Part shown: positions 22,059-33,392 of the stretch, in pieces
Layout: each line of letters opens with the position of its first letter
Position numbering within the stretch: the stretch's first letter is position 1
Assembly: GCF_000203815.1 (NCBI RefSeq)
Contig: NW_004457639.1
Span: 372,001 to 436,000, forward strand
Source: Cavenderia fasciculata
Taxonomy: Eukaryota > Evosea > Eumycetozoa > Acytosteliales > Cavenderiaceae
Length of the DNA stretch: 64,000 nt
Direction: 5' to 3'
The notes under the pieces: model-generated
Told to the model about the DNA's origin: nothing
What the model saw: the letters and a program-made list of their open reading frames with translations, nothing else
The model's database searches: none
Program-made: the position numbers and the translations under genes

Positions 22059-25000
22059 CTATTGTTTGTTATTATTATTATTATTATTTAAAGGTTTAAA
22101 TTTAAATTTTGAAGGACTTGCTTTTGTAAAAGAAGGTTTAAACATTAGGACCATAGAGTTTCTCTTTTCCAATTCGTTTTGTTGTATCAAGTCTTCATCG
22201 ATCCTTGTCTTTTTGCCAAGGAATGATGAGTTTTGTGGTGATGATGGAGGTGAAAATTTAAATGGAAGATTTGAATCCACTTTGGTTGATGGTTGTTGAA
22301 TCGATATATTACTATAATTATTATTATTATTATAATCATCGATTCGTTTGAAATTACTAATATTACTATTATTGTTGTTGTTGTTGGCATTGTGTAGAAA
22401 TGATGATGATGATCCCAATGTTGAGCTCTTTGGTCTATTATGTTTAAAGTATAATTTTGATTTACTATTTGATACTTTTAATCTACTTGCATTTTCTTTT
22501 GTTGTCGATTTCTTTACCAACATTTCATCATTTAATATATTATTTAATAAATTGTCTGCTGCCGAGGGTGGTGATAGAGTCGTAGTAGGAGGAGTTGAGA
22601 GAATTTCAATATTATCACCACCAACAACCATGACAGGTGAAGAGTTTGTTAGACTTGCAGGTTGAATGAAAATACTACTGCCACTGTGTACACGACGTAA
22701 CCCTCTAAATGAAGATTTAGCCTTTTGTTCTTGGATCTCGTGTTGTTGTAACATGAGCGTGAGTGTATGGATGATTTGGTCAAACATGGGTCGAGCGGTT
22801 GGGTCGTCTGACCAACAATGCTCGAGTAATTGGCGATAGTCGGGCGGACAAATATCGGGGATGGGTGGTCTTTCTCCACGAAGTACCATCTCTTCGACCA
22901 CCGAGTTGAACCGCACCTGTGCATAGGGTAGCTCTCTGGTAATCATTTCCCAGAGAATGACGCCAAACGAATAGACATCGACCTTTTCCGTATAGATCCC
23001 ACTTCGTCGGATGATTTCTGGTGCCATCCACGCCGTCGTTCCCTTGAGTGGCTCTGAATATCGCTTGGGTGCAAATAGTCCCGTGAGACGACCGCGGTTG
23101 ATACACGTGTTGAAATCGGCCACCTTGATGTGCACACGGGCATTGGGTGATAGTGATGCAATCAGTAGATTGGGAGACTTTAGGTCGAGATGGAGCATAC
23201 CGAGTGTGTGTAGGTAATGAATACCCTTTGCAATATCAATTGCCATGCGGAGAATGAGTCGGTATGGCAACTCGATGATACGGTCGTGTAAAACATCATA
23301 GAGACTACCACCTGGCATATACTCCATGATAATCGCCCATTTACCAATAACAGTACACCCACCTACATATTTGACGACGTTGGGATGGTTGAGAATACTA
23401 AGTGTCTGAACTTCGTTGAAAAAGTCTTGTACAATCTCTGTCGATGGCTCTTGGAATTGATGGAGCAGTTTGACGGCAACCATAATATTGAGGTCTGATG
23501 GTGACCGACGTAACCATTTACACTGTTCAAACGATACTCTAGAGACATGTTGTTTGAGGTTGTTGGCTGATATGAGACCCATGTAGACATCGCCTGCAGC
23601 ACCTGTTCCCAGTCGGTGTTGGAGTGTAATTTCTTGATCAACATCAATCTCTTTGTTTCCAGGGTGGATAGCGTTTGCCTTTACTCTAATCAAAATATAA
23701 TAAACTTGTTTAGAGTTTATCACCAATTGTACCACCTCGTTTACTTCCATCTCTTGAAATACAGTCAATGAACATCGAATGGTAAACCACTCACCTTTGG
23801 CCAACACACCATTCATTGGTACAAATGATAACTTGTATGGTGGTCTACTTGAATCGAGTGGTTTACTATTATTATTAATGTAAAATTGAAATGATGCATC
23901 CTTGTCGGTAGAGTTTGACAATAGAAACTTATCATTTAGCAATTGATAGATTGATATTGGTTTTGTCATATTTGATCTTTGTTGGAAATATAATACATGT
24001 TTGGTTAATCTAATACCTGTCTTTCTAGAAGATTTGTTTGTTTGTGAACTAGTAGTAGAACCATCATTTGAATCAATTGTACTAATACTATTATTACTAT
24101 TATCAACATTATTATTATTATTATTATTATTGTTATTATTATTTTGATTATATACATCTTTTCTACCAGTTAATATTTGATTAGCTTGTTTTAAATGAAG
24201 AGGAGGTGGACTTTGAGTTTTTGGATTAATGTTTCTACCAGAGAGGATCATTTGGTGAGCTAGTTCTTGTACTGGTTTGATGAGGTCTGGCTTGTCACGC
24301 ATAAATTGTAACATTGTCTCTTGTTCAATTCCATTGAGTACGGTGCCACTACAGGCCAACAAAAATAGTGGGAGGATAGGGTCAGAGTCAATGTGAGAAA
24401 AGAGAGTAAACTCTATACCTCCTCTAATATGTATGGTACTATAGATATCGATTGAAATGGCATTGTATACAACCAACTCCACCTCGATGGTGATCGACGA
24501 ACCCACTGGAATCGTTCCACTGGCAGGTTCAAAGCTAATTGTATAGTTTATATCAAAAGGTGATAGGATTTCATATTGTATAGGTGATGTTCCAAGATTA
24601 TGAATTTGAAAGTATTCCTTTGCAAGATGAAATACTAATATCTTTGGTTGACTTGCTGTAACAACAGCTTTAGTAACTGATTGTTGTTGTTGTTGTTGTT
24701 GTTGTTGTTCAACATTTGGAGGTGGATGAAATATGGTTGGTGATCGATTATTCCTATTCAATAATGTATAAGGTTTGTAAAATGGTGAATTATTATTTTG
24801 ATTATTATTATTATTATTTTGATTATTGTTATTTTGATTATTATTGATCGCTAAATTTAAATGAGGTGGAGGTGAAGGGGTTGTGGTTGGAGTGGTATTG
24901 GTTGGAGAGGATGGTGAAGATGATGAAGTGGATGGAGTTGATGGACCAGATGTTGGTGTATTGGTACCACCACTACTACTGCCACTGCTTCCACTACTTC

Positions 25001-25984
25001 CACTACTATTGTTGGCAGAATAGGGGTTATCATTTTTGTTGACAATGATTGGGATGGGTCGTGGACGATGTTGTTTTTGTTTCTTTTCGAGGTTGTCGCC
25101 GAGATTGTTGTAGGTTTGTTCGAGTATTTCATCGGGTGGTTGTTCATCACCAAATGCAAGGTAGGGAACATCCAAGTTTTCTTGTCGGAACCTCAACTTT
25201 CTCTTGGACAGTGATACCTTCATGGTTGAACTCACCGACTCTTGTGATCGTTGATGAGTAAGCAATGAAGGTGCTTGTGCAAACGACTCTTTTCTCTTCC
25301 ATCCAATTGCCAAATCTTTGAGTGACGAAGATAGCTGATCGGCCAATGAATTTGATGTAGCCAACGATGTAGTCAATGATCTACTTGCCATAACATCACT
25401 AATTACACCAACACTTGGATTAATAAATGACATTGGTGTTGAATTACTACTAGTCATAGTTGTAGTTGTATCCAATTGACCAGTAGTAGCCTTTTTAATC
25501 ATATCAACCCATTTCTTTTGATCTATTACAGTTTGACATGAAATTAAATAAACTCTAGATGATGAACTATTATTATTATTATTATTTGATGTTGTTGTAC
25601 TAGAAGAGGTAGAAGATGTAGTTGCAGCAGTTGCTGAATTATCAGAGTTTGTAATAGTAAAGCAATTATTTCTATTTTTACATAATGTATAGTTTACTTC
25701 TGTTGTTCTTGTTATTGGTATAATTCCTTTTGGTTTACTTGTTTGCTGTGTAGTGGTATAAATGTTGATCGTGTTAATATCTATCTATCTATCTAGTTTT
25801 CTCTCTTTTCTCTATTTCTTACCCAATTTAAATTAGTTGTATAATAAGATAAAGAATCATTCTTTAAGATGAACCATCTAACCTTCCAATTCTTTACTCT
25901 TTCACCTTGTTTGGTTAGAAAGCCTGAATGTACAACAGACCTTGATAACTGCTGTTGTTGTTGCTGCTGCTGCTGTTGCTCCAT
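22059..25984 (-). CDS. PH domain / MSP-like / TKL-type protein kinase
   Basis: Two exons: 25984-25823 and 25745-22059, phase-0 join; 1282 aa. After an N-terminal poly-Q comes a PH domain (HSGFLTKQGERVKNWKVRWF ... RVYLISCQTVIDQKKWVDMI) with an Asn/Ser insertion. Low-complexity linkers separate two segments that look like MSP/Ig-like folds, near residues 415-520 (YFQIHNLGTSPIQYEI) and 630-745 (LTKHVLYFQQRS). The kinase domain is at about 755-1060: Gly loop RLGTGAAGDVY, lysine VAVKLL, HLDLKSPNLL catalytic loop, WMAPEIIRRSG and CWSDDPTARPMFDQI. The metal-binding DFG is DFN (KVADFNTC). It belongs to the TKL group, expanded in dictyostelids. The tail is Asn/Ser-rich. Membrane recruitment through PH is likely; pathway unknown. 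Confidence 0.88.
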
Positions 25985-26471
25985 TTGTAGTTAAAAAGAA
26001 AGGAGAGAGAGGAAGGATGTTACTTCTACCTCTATACTACTCCTTATTCTATGTATGTAGTACAAAATAAATAATAAATGATGACAAAAGAAGGGTGGTG
26101 CAAAAATTGAACAAGACGAATAACAATGGGTAGTGTGTGAGTTGACGAGAGAGAGGGGGGTCCAAGCTTAAACAACCAAAAAGCCTATTCGCTTGTAGTT
26201 TTATAGCTAAATATCTAGATCGGATCTTTTTTATCACAATCTGGCTTCCCTTTCGAACCCACCAATTCAATTCAATTAATTAATCGTTTGTTTTTTTTAC
26301 TTGTAATTGTTTGGTATACATATACTTATAACATCTCAAGTATTAATTTTATTTGTTATTTTATTAATTGTTTACCTTCTTTTTTTTTTTTTTTTTTAAA
26401 AAAAAAGGTAGGTGAAGTGATTTGATTTGAAATAATATAGATTATCTACATGATTGAAAAGAATTTTAATT
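25985..26471. other. intergenic region, no feature recognised
   Basis: It lies upstream of the kinase gene (-) and downstream of the HMG-box gene (-). It holds AT-rich sequence, a GAGA run near 26147 and a long T/A inverted tract around 26382-26407 that may serve as the 3' end region of the HMG gene. A short stretch at 26245-26260 with TTCGAACCC was examined as a tRNA T-arm and rejected. Confidence 0.5.
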
Positions 26472-27304
26472 TTAATTCTTTTTTGGCTTTTGGGTCTTGT
26501 TGTTGGTGGCATTCAATAATTGTTGGACAGCGGCATTGAATTTGGATTGGTAGTGTGATAATTCATTTTCATATCTGGTATTATCTTTTTGGGACAATTG
26601 TTCATATGGTTGTTTTTGTTCGGGAGTAAGAGCATTCCATTGTGTGGCAACATTTTTGGTAATGTCAGCGAAATTGGTTCTATCGGTACCTTGTTTAAAT
26701 TGTGACTTTTGTGTGATAAAGAATTGGATGTATGGAGTCAATGGTTTCTTTGGTTTGACCAATTTAGTTTGGTTCTCTTCTGCAATCTTTTTGTTGTGTT
26801 GTGCTGCCGCATCAACATATTTCTAAAATAAATATAGATAGATAAATATAGATAGATAAATAGATAATCATTGTATTAGGTATTGATTTTAAAAGGTTGA
26901 ATAGTAATAGGCTTTCTTACATTTTTAGAGGATTGGTCCAAAAGTTTAAATGATTCGGAAAGTGGTTTCATCTTTTCTTTAGTGACAACTCCATGAGAGT
27001 TGGCAAAGTTGGTTTTGACATAGATTGACCATGCATTGACAAAACTCTTTGGCTTGTTTGCTCTCTCTACCTTGGCAACAGCTCTTTCTAGTTGTTTGTC
27101 GGCCTTTAATTGCTTCTTTTCCTCTTTAGCTTGAGCTTTTACTTTGGCTTCTTCAACTGTCAATTTTGGCTTGGCTTGACTCTTCTTGGTGGTGGCAGTT
27201 GTAGCAGTAGCAGTAGCAGTAGAATAGAACCATGTTGATGATCCAGCACCTAGAGACTTGGTTGACAGTTTTTGAATTGACACAAAAGTCTTTAAATAAT
27301 TCAT
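26472..27304 (-). CDS. mitochondrial two-HMG-box protein (TFAM-like)
   Basis: Two exons: 27304-26921 and 26822-26472, phase 0; 244 aa. The N-terminus (MNYLKTFVSIQKLSTKSLGA, then Ser/Thr-rich) is basic and amphipathic, as expected of a mitochondrial targeting peptide. A Lys/Ala/Glu-rich helical stretch follows. HMG box 1 starts at KPKSFVNAWSIYVKTNF. HMG box 2 starts at KPKKPLTPYIQFFITQKSQF and has ITKNVATQWNALTPEQKQPY, the canonical third-helix region. Two HMG boxes behind a presequence fit TFAM/Abf2-type mitochondrial nucleoid proteins that pack and transcribe mtDNA. Nuclear HMGB is the alternative, but the presequence argues against it. Confidence 0.8.
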
Positions 27305-27477
27305 TTTATATATATATAATATGATTGTGGTTGGTTGATAGATAAGGTTAAAAAATTATATATATACAGATACAAATACAAATACAAAAGTTTTAAATTA
27401 AATGAAATGAAATAAGTGTACTCTCCCCCTTTAACCATCAAACCAAAAGATCTTTGTTTAATTTATTTTTATTTTTC

Positions 27478-27671
27478 ATGAGTTTGCAGATTATTAGAAA
27501 TAATTCAACAACAAGCTCACCATCATTAATCACTAACACATTAATTTTTGAACTTCAACAAAGCATCACAAACATACATGTATGTAAGCGTCAAATTTAA
27601 TAAATAGACAACTAAACCTAATCTAACTAACAATCACATTACTCTTTAGTAATAGATTACTTTTTTTTTGA
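27478..27671 (+). other. candidate first exon (27478-27579) of the next gene, with odd acceptor
   Basis: An ATG at 27478 opens 34 codons (MSLQIIRNNSTTSSPSLITN, ending FELQQSITNIH) up to a strong donor GTATGTAAG at 27580. Splicing straight to the ATG at 27672 would be in phase and give TNIH-MLYQLIRQ, but the bases before 27672 are TTTTTTTTTGA, not AG. All true AG sites upstream lead to an in-frame TGA at 27669. Either the exon is real with an atypical or miscalled acceptor, or it is a short upstream ORF (40 aa without splicing). Confidence 0.4.
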
Positions 27672-30600
27672 ATGCTATACCAATTGATTCGACAAACTGT
27701 ATTATCAAAAGAATTAAACCTATTTAAACATGTTAGAGATATTCATGTACAAATGATTCGTAGTGGTGGTGTGACTACTGGTGTCGTGGTCGTCAAAGAT
27801 AATACTAAAATAGTATCCTATAGTAGATCATTGATTAAATCATACAATCAAATTAAATGTATATCTTGGATGTGTCAACATGGCTACTTTAATCTTTTAA
27901 AGGATAAATTAGAAATGTCACAAAAAGATCAATTATTCTCTTTGACGGTTAAACAAGAGAATATAAGGATGTTGGTGTATTATTCAACACATGTCTACAA
28001 TGTACCATTTGAAACCTTTCAATCGATTTACAAGTACCTCCAAGAATACTTTTACGATGACTCTGTATTGGCCTATTGTGGTAGAATAGATATTCTTTCT
28101 TTTCTACTCTTACAAACTAGTCCACGTAGATTAGATCCATTCACACCATTCTTTAATTATAATCATATTTATTTGAATCGGTATACATCTACTCGTAGTG
28201 ACAACAAACAAAAAAAGAATACCAACCTTGACACTCCATTCAAACCGACCATTGAATACATGATTACCAATTCATTATGTTCAATTGGTAATATTGATTT
28301 GGTTCAATTTATAATCAATAATATTATATTAAATAATAATAATAATAATTCAGACAATGAATTAATATTAAATCAAATTGGATTGGAATCAATAACAAGT
28401 TTTGGGTCATTGTTAAAGATATCAACAAATAGTGGATTGGATATAGATAGAAAATATAAATGTATTAGATATTATTATGATACATTTCTTTGTAAAAGAC
28501 AAAGATTGGATTGGAATAATAAGGATTTATTGTATCAAGAGTATGAACAACCTTTAGACTTTGGGTTCAAAGATATTGGTCAATTTTATCAAAAATGTAA
28601 ACTCAAAGATGTTGCAAGCCATCTTTTACTATGTTGTGATCAAGAAATTGCAAATCGTATCATTTCCTCGTTTCTTCTTGACTCTACTAGTCGAGATAAA
28701 ATGAAAAGGAAATTGGCCAAGGCTCTCATCAACATATCACCACAACAATTTCAACAAACACCAATACAATGTAGACAATCTTACATTTCAACCTTTTTGG
28801 CTTTAAACAACAACAACAACAACAACAAACTAAAAATCAACACAAACTCTACCAAACCAATACCATTTTCAACAAACATAGACAATGAATTTATTTCATT
28901 TCAATTAGAGTTTTTAGAACATTTTATTGATAATCATTGTTTGGTATCTATATCACCAATAGTACAATCATTGTGTAATTATTTTTCATCTTTCTCCTCC
29001 TCCTCCTCTGCTTCACCCTCCTCTTCATCCAAAAAGTTGGTAGAATATTTATTACAACTTCATCAGAGATGTTTAAATATTGGTTACAAAAATAATAATA
29101 TGTTTGATTTAATTTGTTTGTTTGGTACAATGGAACAAATTCAATATGCTTCCAATTATATCAACAACATTAGTGGTACTGTAAAGGAAGAAGATAATTT
29201 TATTTTTGCAAGTTCTGATGCAATTGATAATGCAGCATCCCGTTCAACGTTTGGATTGGATATTGTAAAGTACTTGCATACAAATAGAACAGAGGGATGT
29301 TCAGAAAAAGCCTTTGTTAATTGTCAAGACCCGTCGGTCATGTTGTACCTCTTCACCAACTATGAATCAATGCTCTATCAACCAGAGGACGATAGTCTTG
29401 ATAATCATATATTTGGACTGGGCCGATTTATTGGTACTTGCAATCAAGAGGTGATTCAATTGGGGTTAAAGATATCACAACAAAGAAATGACCAACAACA
29501 ACAAGATCAATTAGTAGAGGTGGCCAGTATTGCCAAACCAATACTGAAAATGAAAGACATTGGTCAAAGAAATTCAATATTGGAATTAATCAAAGACCCA
29601 TTATTCAGTACAATGCAAGACAAGGAGAAGAGTGAAAATTATTATCATATGTTTTCAGAGGCTTGCTCACAAGGTAACTTGGAACTATTCCAATCACTTG
29701 AAAGAATCCTTGGATGTACTGAACCATTACAACTCGTACCACCTATAACCAAACAAAAGACAAGTCTTTTGGATGATGCCTATTTAAATGGAATGAATAT
29801 AGATTTATTCATTTATTTAATAAAAGGTAACAAAGAAGGTGGTGGAAAATATATGGATAAATCATTTATTCAAATCATAAAATATGGAACATTAAAAGAA
29901 TTCAAGTGGCTTGAATCACATAAACAAATAACTTGGTCTTCATTGGATAAAATATTTGTATCAAGTGCTGAACATGGAAATTTAGAAATATTTAATTATC
30001 TATTACAAACTAAACAACCAAATACAGTCATAGGATTACAACAACCAATATCTCCAAATTGTAACCAAGTCATGTTGGAATTATTATTATTAAATTTAGA
30101 TTATTTAAAACAACAACAACAACAACAACAAGATGATTATATCAATCAATTGGTTTATTTTGAGTTATTGGAAAATGAAAATGTTCAATTGGTTAAAACA
30201 CTCGAAGCTTCAAAGATCAACTTTAAACTTTCAACCAAACAAACGATACATCTTTTAAAAAGAGCTAATTTATATGTAGTTGAATACATACAATCTATAG
30301 GATTGATTGATTCAATAGATTATCATGTATATCATATTCTCAATTGTTTTACTCCAATTTATATTCAACAACTATTACAACGACATCAACAACATCAATT
30401 TAAATTTGATAAATATCAACCAAATAGATTTAAAAATATTCAATCATCACTTCAACAACAAAAACAAAAGAAAACCAACTCTTCTACTTCCTCTTCTTCT
30501 TCATCCTCTTCTTTTATTCAAATGGTATTTTCGAATCATTATTTATTGAAAAAGATAATATCATATACATGGAATCCAAAAGTATCAAAAAGAGAAAAGT

Positions 30601-32399
30601 ATCTGGATAGTCATCATTCATCATACAGTAGAAAAGAATTATTGGCCTATAAAATAGCAAGAGGTGATGAAAAGAATGTACCATTTGATAGACCACAACT
30701 TTTATTGGATTACAACTTTTTAAAAGTTGTTTTGGATAAAGAAATTGCAACCGTTGATAAATTGGTATCCTATTCACCATTAAATATTCATATAATCGAA
30801 TATTTACTATTTGATCCAAATCTAAAACAAAAAGTTGGCTCTAATGAATTGGATTACATGTTTAGACGTTTCTTTAGTAAATGTCAACTACAAGACGCTC
30901 ATAATAGTTGGTTATTCAAGCACAGACATTATCTTTGCCAACAATATGGATATTTGGAAAAGAGTGCAATGCCAGGTTTACAATATTCAGCTCGTAAGAG
31001 TTGGTCAACTAGTAAACCAAAAAAAACAAGAAGAAAATACAACCACAAAGTACCAGAATACAATCAACCAGACGTTGATCTAGATAAATTATTCCAAATG
31101 GCGGCTGAAAGCAAGAAACAGAAACAATCGGTGAACCATTTATTCAATCACAGTTTTTGTAGAAATTTTAATCCTCTTTTAATTGAAAATGGAGATCATA
31201 AGAAGAAGAAGAATAGATCAATGAAAAAGATAAGCTTGGCAAATATACATTGTATTGCACATCATCTTTCGGCAGACTCTAGTTGTTGTGACAAGAATGC
31301 AAAGGAAATAAGTCAATCCGAATTATTATTAAAGAAATACATGTCATCTTCATCATTGCAAGAAATATTGTACGACGGTAGTAGTTGGAGATTTCACGAG
31401 CAACCTCTAAGCATTGAACAATGTGCAGGTTATATTTACAGTTATTTTTACAATGCAACTCTTGACCACGAGGAATATTTGATCCGAGTGGTTTCGGGTC
31501 AAGAAGAATTTTCTGTGCAAGAAAATACAATTTCCTTGGGCTTTACAAATACAGTAAACAAATTATGTAATCGATTGATAACTAAAATGGTCTATCAACA
31601 ATTGATCCATTTATCAAATACTTGTCAACAGCCACTTTTTCGCTCCCTACTACAATTAATTTTCCCAAATAATTATTATGGTTTGAAATTCAATCAAAAG
31701 TTACTACAAGAAAGAGAGGGCGAATTTGAAATGGTAGACTTTCAAATTGGAATTTCACCCAACAACGATGAATACCATGAACAACTTTGTATAGTCATTG
31801 AAAATCTATTGGATTTCAAGGTATTGGAACTTTGTAAAAAGAGATATATCAATTCTCACTTTCTTTTACATGACAAACCAAAGACACATTCAACCATTTT
31901 ACAATGGATATTGGATCGAGATGGTCAGTCTCTTGATATCTACCTACCATACTACTATTATATAGTAGAGAATTGGCAAGACTATCCTATCCCTTTGGAC
32001 ACACTTGGCAAGAGACCAGATTTGATTCAAGTCTATCAACAGACATTGGAAATGATCACAAAAACGCAACCCACATTAATCATTTCCTATCAACTTGCAG
32101 TGGTTGCTTGTGCACTTTTCTATGGAAACATTGGATTACTAGAGACTATTGGTTGGGAATATATAAATATTCATCTATTAACAGTATTTGGGTTGAAAAT
32201 GCCTAAACACAAACAAACTCACAATGAATGGTCATCGTCAAGACAATTGTCTATCACTCCATTAAAATCAATTGACTATTTACAATACTATTGTATTATT
32301 CTCATCAACAGTTGTTCAAAACATTTACCAGAAAATACCATTCAACTTTATCATTTCAATTTACCATTATTGTTGGAAATTAATAAAATTTTAAAATAA
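27672..32399 (+). CDS. large dictyostelid ankyrin-type repeat protein
   Basis: A single uninterrupted frame of 1575 codons plus stop. The protein is built of weak helical repeats of the kind in the very large dictyostelid ankyrin-like families, for example YLHTNRTEGCSEKAF, LEIFNYLLQTKQPN and LLFDPNLKQKVG; a typical unit reads N-L-E-I/L-F-x-Y/S-L. The opening MLYQLIRQTVLSKELNLFKH resembles the start of these proteins. Poly-Q (KQQQQQQQ near 30110) and poly-N/S runs are inserted between repeats. A basic patch (KPKKTRRKYNHK) could be a nuclear signal. I see no transmembrane segment or catalytic motif. Function is unknown; a protein-binding scaffold is the general expectation for such repeats. It may have an additional upstream exon (see 27478). 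Confidence 0.8.
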   Translation: MLYQLIRQTVLSKELNLFKHVRDIHVQMIRSGGVTTGVVVVKDNTKIVSYSRSLIKSYNQIKCISWMCQHGYFNLLKDKLEMSQKDQLFSLTVKQENIRMLVYYSTHVYNVPFETFQSIYKYLQEYFYDDSVLAYCGRIDILSFLLLQTSPRRLDPFTPFFNYNHIYLNRYTSTRSDNKQKKNTNLDTPFKPTIEYMITNSLCSIGNIDLVQFIINNIILNNNNNNSDNELILNQIGLESITSFGSLLKISTNSGLDIDRKYKCIRYYYDTFLCKRQRLDWNNKDLLYQEYEQPLDFGFKDIGQFYQKCKLKDVASHLLLCCDQEIANRIISSFLLDSTSRDKMKRKLAKALINISPQQFQQTPIQCRQSYISTFLALNNNNNNNKLKINTNSTKPIPFSTNIDNEFISFQLEFLEHFIDNHCLVSISPIVQSLCNYFSSFSSSSSASPSSSSKKLVEYLLQLHQRCLNIGYKNNNMFDLICLFGTMEQIQYASNYINNISGTVKEEDNFIFASSDAIDNAASRSTFGLDIVKYLHTNRTEGCSEKAFVNCQDPSVMLYLFTNYESMLYQPEDDSLDNHIFGLGRFIGTCNQEVIQLGLKISQQRNDQQQQDQLVEVASIAKPILKMKDIGQRNSILELIKDPLFSTMQDKEKSENYYHMFSEACSQGNLELFQSLERILGCTEPLQLVPPITKQKTSLLDDAYLNGMNIDLFIYLIKGNKEGGGKYMDKSFIQIIKYGTLKEFKWLESHKQITWSSLDKIFVSSAEHGNLEIFNYLLQTKQPNTVIGLQQPISPNCNQVMLELLLLNLDYLKQQQQQQQDDYINQLVYFELLENENVQLVKTLEASKINFKLSTKQTIHLLKRANLYVVEYIQSIGLIDSIDYHVYHILNCFTPIYIQQLLQRHQQHQFKFDKYQPNRFKNIQSSLQQQKQKKTNSSTSSSSSSSSFIQMVFSNHYLLKKIISYTWNPKVSKREKYLDSHHSSYSRKELLAYKIARGDEKNVPFDRPQLLLDYNFLKVVLDKEIATVDKLVSYSPLNIHIIEYLLFDPNLKQKVGSNELDYMFRRFFSKCQLQDAHNSWLFKHRHYLCQQYGYLEKSAMPGLQYSARKSWSTSKPKKTRRKYNHKVPEYNQPDVDLDKLFQMAAESKKQKQSVNHLFNHSFCRNFNPLLIENGDHKKKKNRSMKKISLANIHCIAHHLSADSSCCDKNAKEISQSELLLKKYMSSSSLQEILYDGSSWRFHEQPLSIEQCAGYIYSYFYNATLDHEEYLIRVVSGQEEFSVQENTISLGFTNTVNKLCNRLITKMVYQQLIHLSNTCQQPLFRSLLQLIFPNNYYGLKFNQKLLQEREGEFEMVDFQIGISPNNDEYHEQLCIVIENLLDFKVLELCKKRYINSHFLLHDKPKTHSTILQWILDRDGQSLDIYLPYYYYIVENWQDYPIPLDTLGKRPDLIQVYQQTLEMITKTQPTLIISYQLAVVACALFYGNIGLLETIGWEYINIHLLTVFGLKMPKHKQTHNEWSSSRQLSITPLKSIDYLQYYCIILINSCSKHLPENTIQLYHFNLPLLLEINKILK

Positions 32400-32467
32400 A
32401 ACTTTATTTATTTAAAAAAAAGAGGGAGGGATATTTACACTAGGAAGGAAGGAAGGGACCAATTGAT

Positions 32468-33355
32468 TTACAGTACAGTTGCTGGGGAAGTTGGAGCGTT
32501 GGGCGATTCGATTGTGGAACCGTCTACATTTTGGTCTGATGATTGAACTGGTGATAATTGGTCGGCTGATGACTCTGATGATTCATTTACTTTTGGTGGT
32601 TCTTGTGATGATGATGATGGTGATTGGTCAGTTGATGATTCTTCCAATTTCGATGATGGATTCACTTTTGGTGGTTCTTGTGATGATGATGGCGATTGTT
32701 CTGATGATTCAGATGCTTGGCCAGCCGATGATTCTTCCAATTTCGATGATGGTTTCACTTTTGGTGGTTCTTGTGACGACGATGATGATGATGATTGGTC
32801 AGCTGATGATTCTTCCAATTTAGATGATGGATTTACTTTTGGTGGTTCTTGTGACGACGATGATGATTGTTCTGGCTCTTCTTGAGATGACGAGGTCTCC
32901 TCGGTCATAGGCTCCTCTGATGATTCTGGTGCTTCCAATTTCGAGGATGGATTTACTTTTGGTGGTTCTTGTGATGATGATGATGATTGGTCAGCTGATG
33001 ACTCTTCCAATTTCGAGGATGGATTTACCTTTGGTGGTTCTTGTGACGATGATGATGATTGTTCTGGCTCTTCTTGAGATGACGAGGTCTCCTCGGTCAT
33101 AGGTTCCTCTGATGATTCTGATGCTTCCAATTTCGATGATGGTTTTACTTTTGGTGGGGCTGCAGATGGAGTTGGAGTTGGAGCTGCAGATGAAACTGGA
33201 GCTTGCTCCTCTTCCACTGATGATGATGAGATTTCCTCAGATGAAGATCCTGTAGGAGCAGCCATGACCATAAAATGATTGGATTCAAAGCTTGTCATCA
33301 CCAAACAACTGGCCAATAATACCAATATTAAAAAGGTGGAATTTAAGAATTTCAT
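32468..33355 (-). CDS. secreted Ser/Glu/Pro-rich repeat protein
   Basis: Single exon, 295 aa. It starts with a clear signal peptide (MKFLNSTFLILVLLASCLVM, cleavage perhaps after VMAAP). The mature part is nearly all low complexity: six SQEPPKV(N/K)PSSKLE-type units (one begins AAPPKVKP) alternate with ESSADQSSSSS and SSEEPMTEETSSSQEEPEQS spacers. A block of roughly 50 residues is duplicated almost exactly, visible at the DNA level (about 32805-32945 against 32985-33125). No C-terminal membrane anchor follows the last repeat (the end is SPNAPTSPATVL). It looks like a mucin-like, heavily O-glycosylated extracellular, sheath or spore-coat protein. The function is inferred from composition only, not from homology. 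Confidence 0.75.
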   Translation of the reverse strand: MKFLNSTFLILVLLASCLVMTSFESNHFMVMAAPTGSSSEEISSSSVEEEQAPVSSAAPTPTPSAAPPKVKPSSKLEASESSEEPMTEETSSSQEEPEQSSSSSQEPPKVNPSSKLEESSADQSSSSSQEPPKVNPSSKLEAPESSEEPMTEETSSSQEEPEQSSSSSQEPPKVNPSSKLEESSADQSSSSSSSQEPPKVKPSSKLEESSAGQASESSEQSPSSSQEPPKVNPSSKLEESSTDQSPSSSSQEPPKVNESSESSADQLSPVQSSDQNVDGSTIESPNAPTSPATVL

Positions 33356-33392
33356 ATTGTCGTGTGTTGTAGGATTTTAGAAACTAAACTAT

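Noticed and set aside
21904-22299. 131-codon plus-strand ORF
   Set aside because: The 3' half is antisense to the kinase tail and the 5' half is AT-rich. No motif.
24664-24850. CAA/TTG and AAT arrays that could be mistaken for a CRISPR-like or satellite array
   Set aside because: They encode poly-Q and poly-N runs in the kinase linker, typical of dictyostelid proteins.
26185-26270. Possible tRNA with TTCGAACCC
   Set aside because: The bases on either side of the putative T-loop do not pair, and no anticodon arm or acceptor stem could be formed on either strand.
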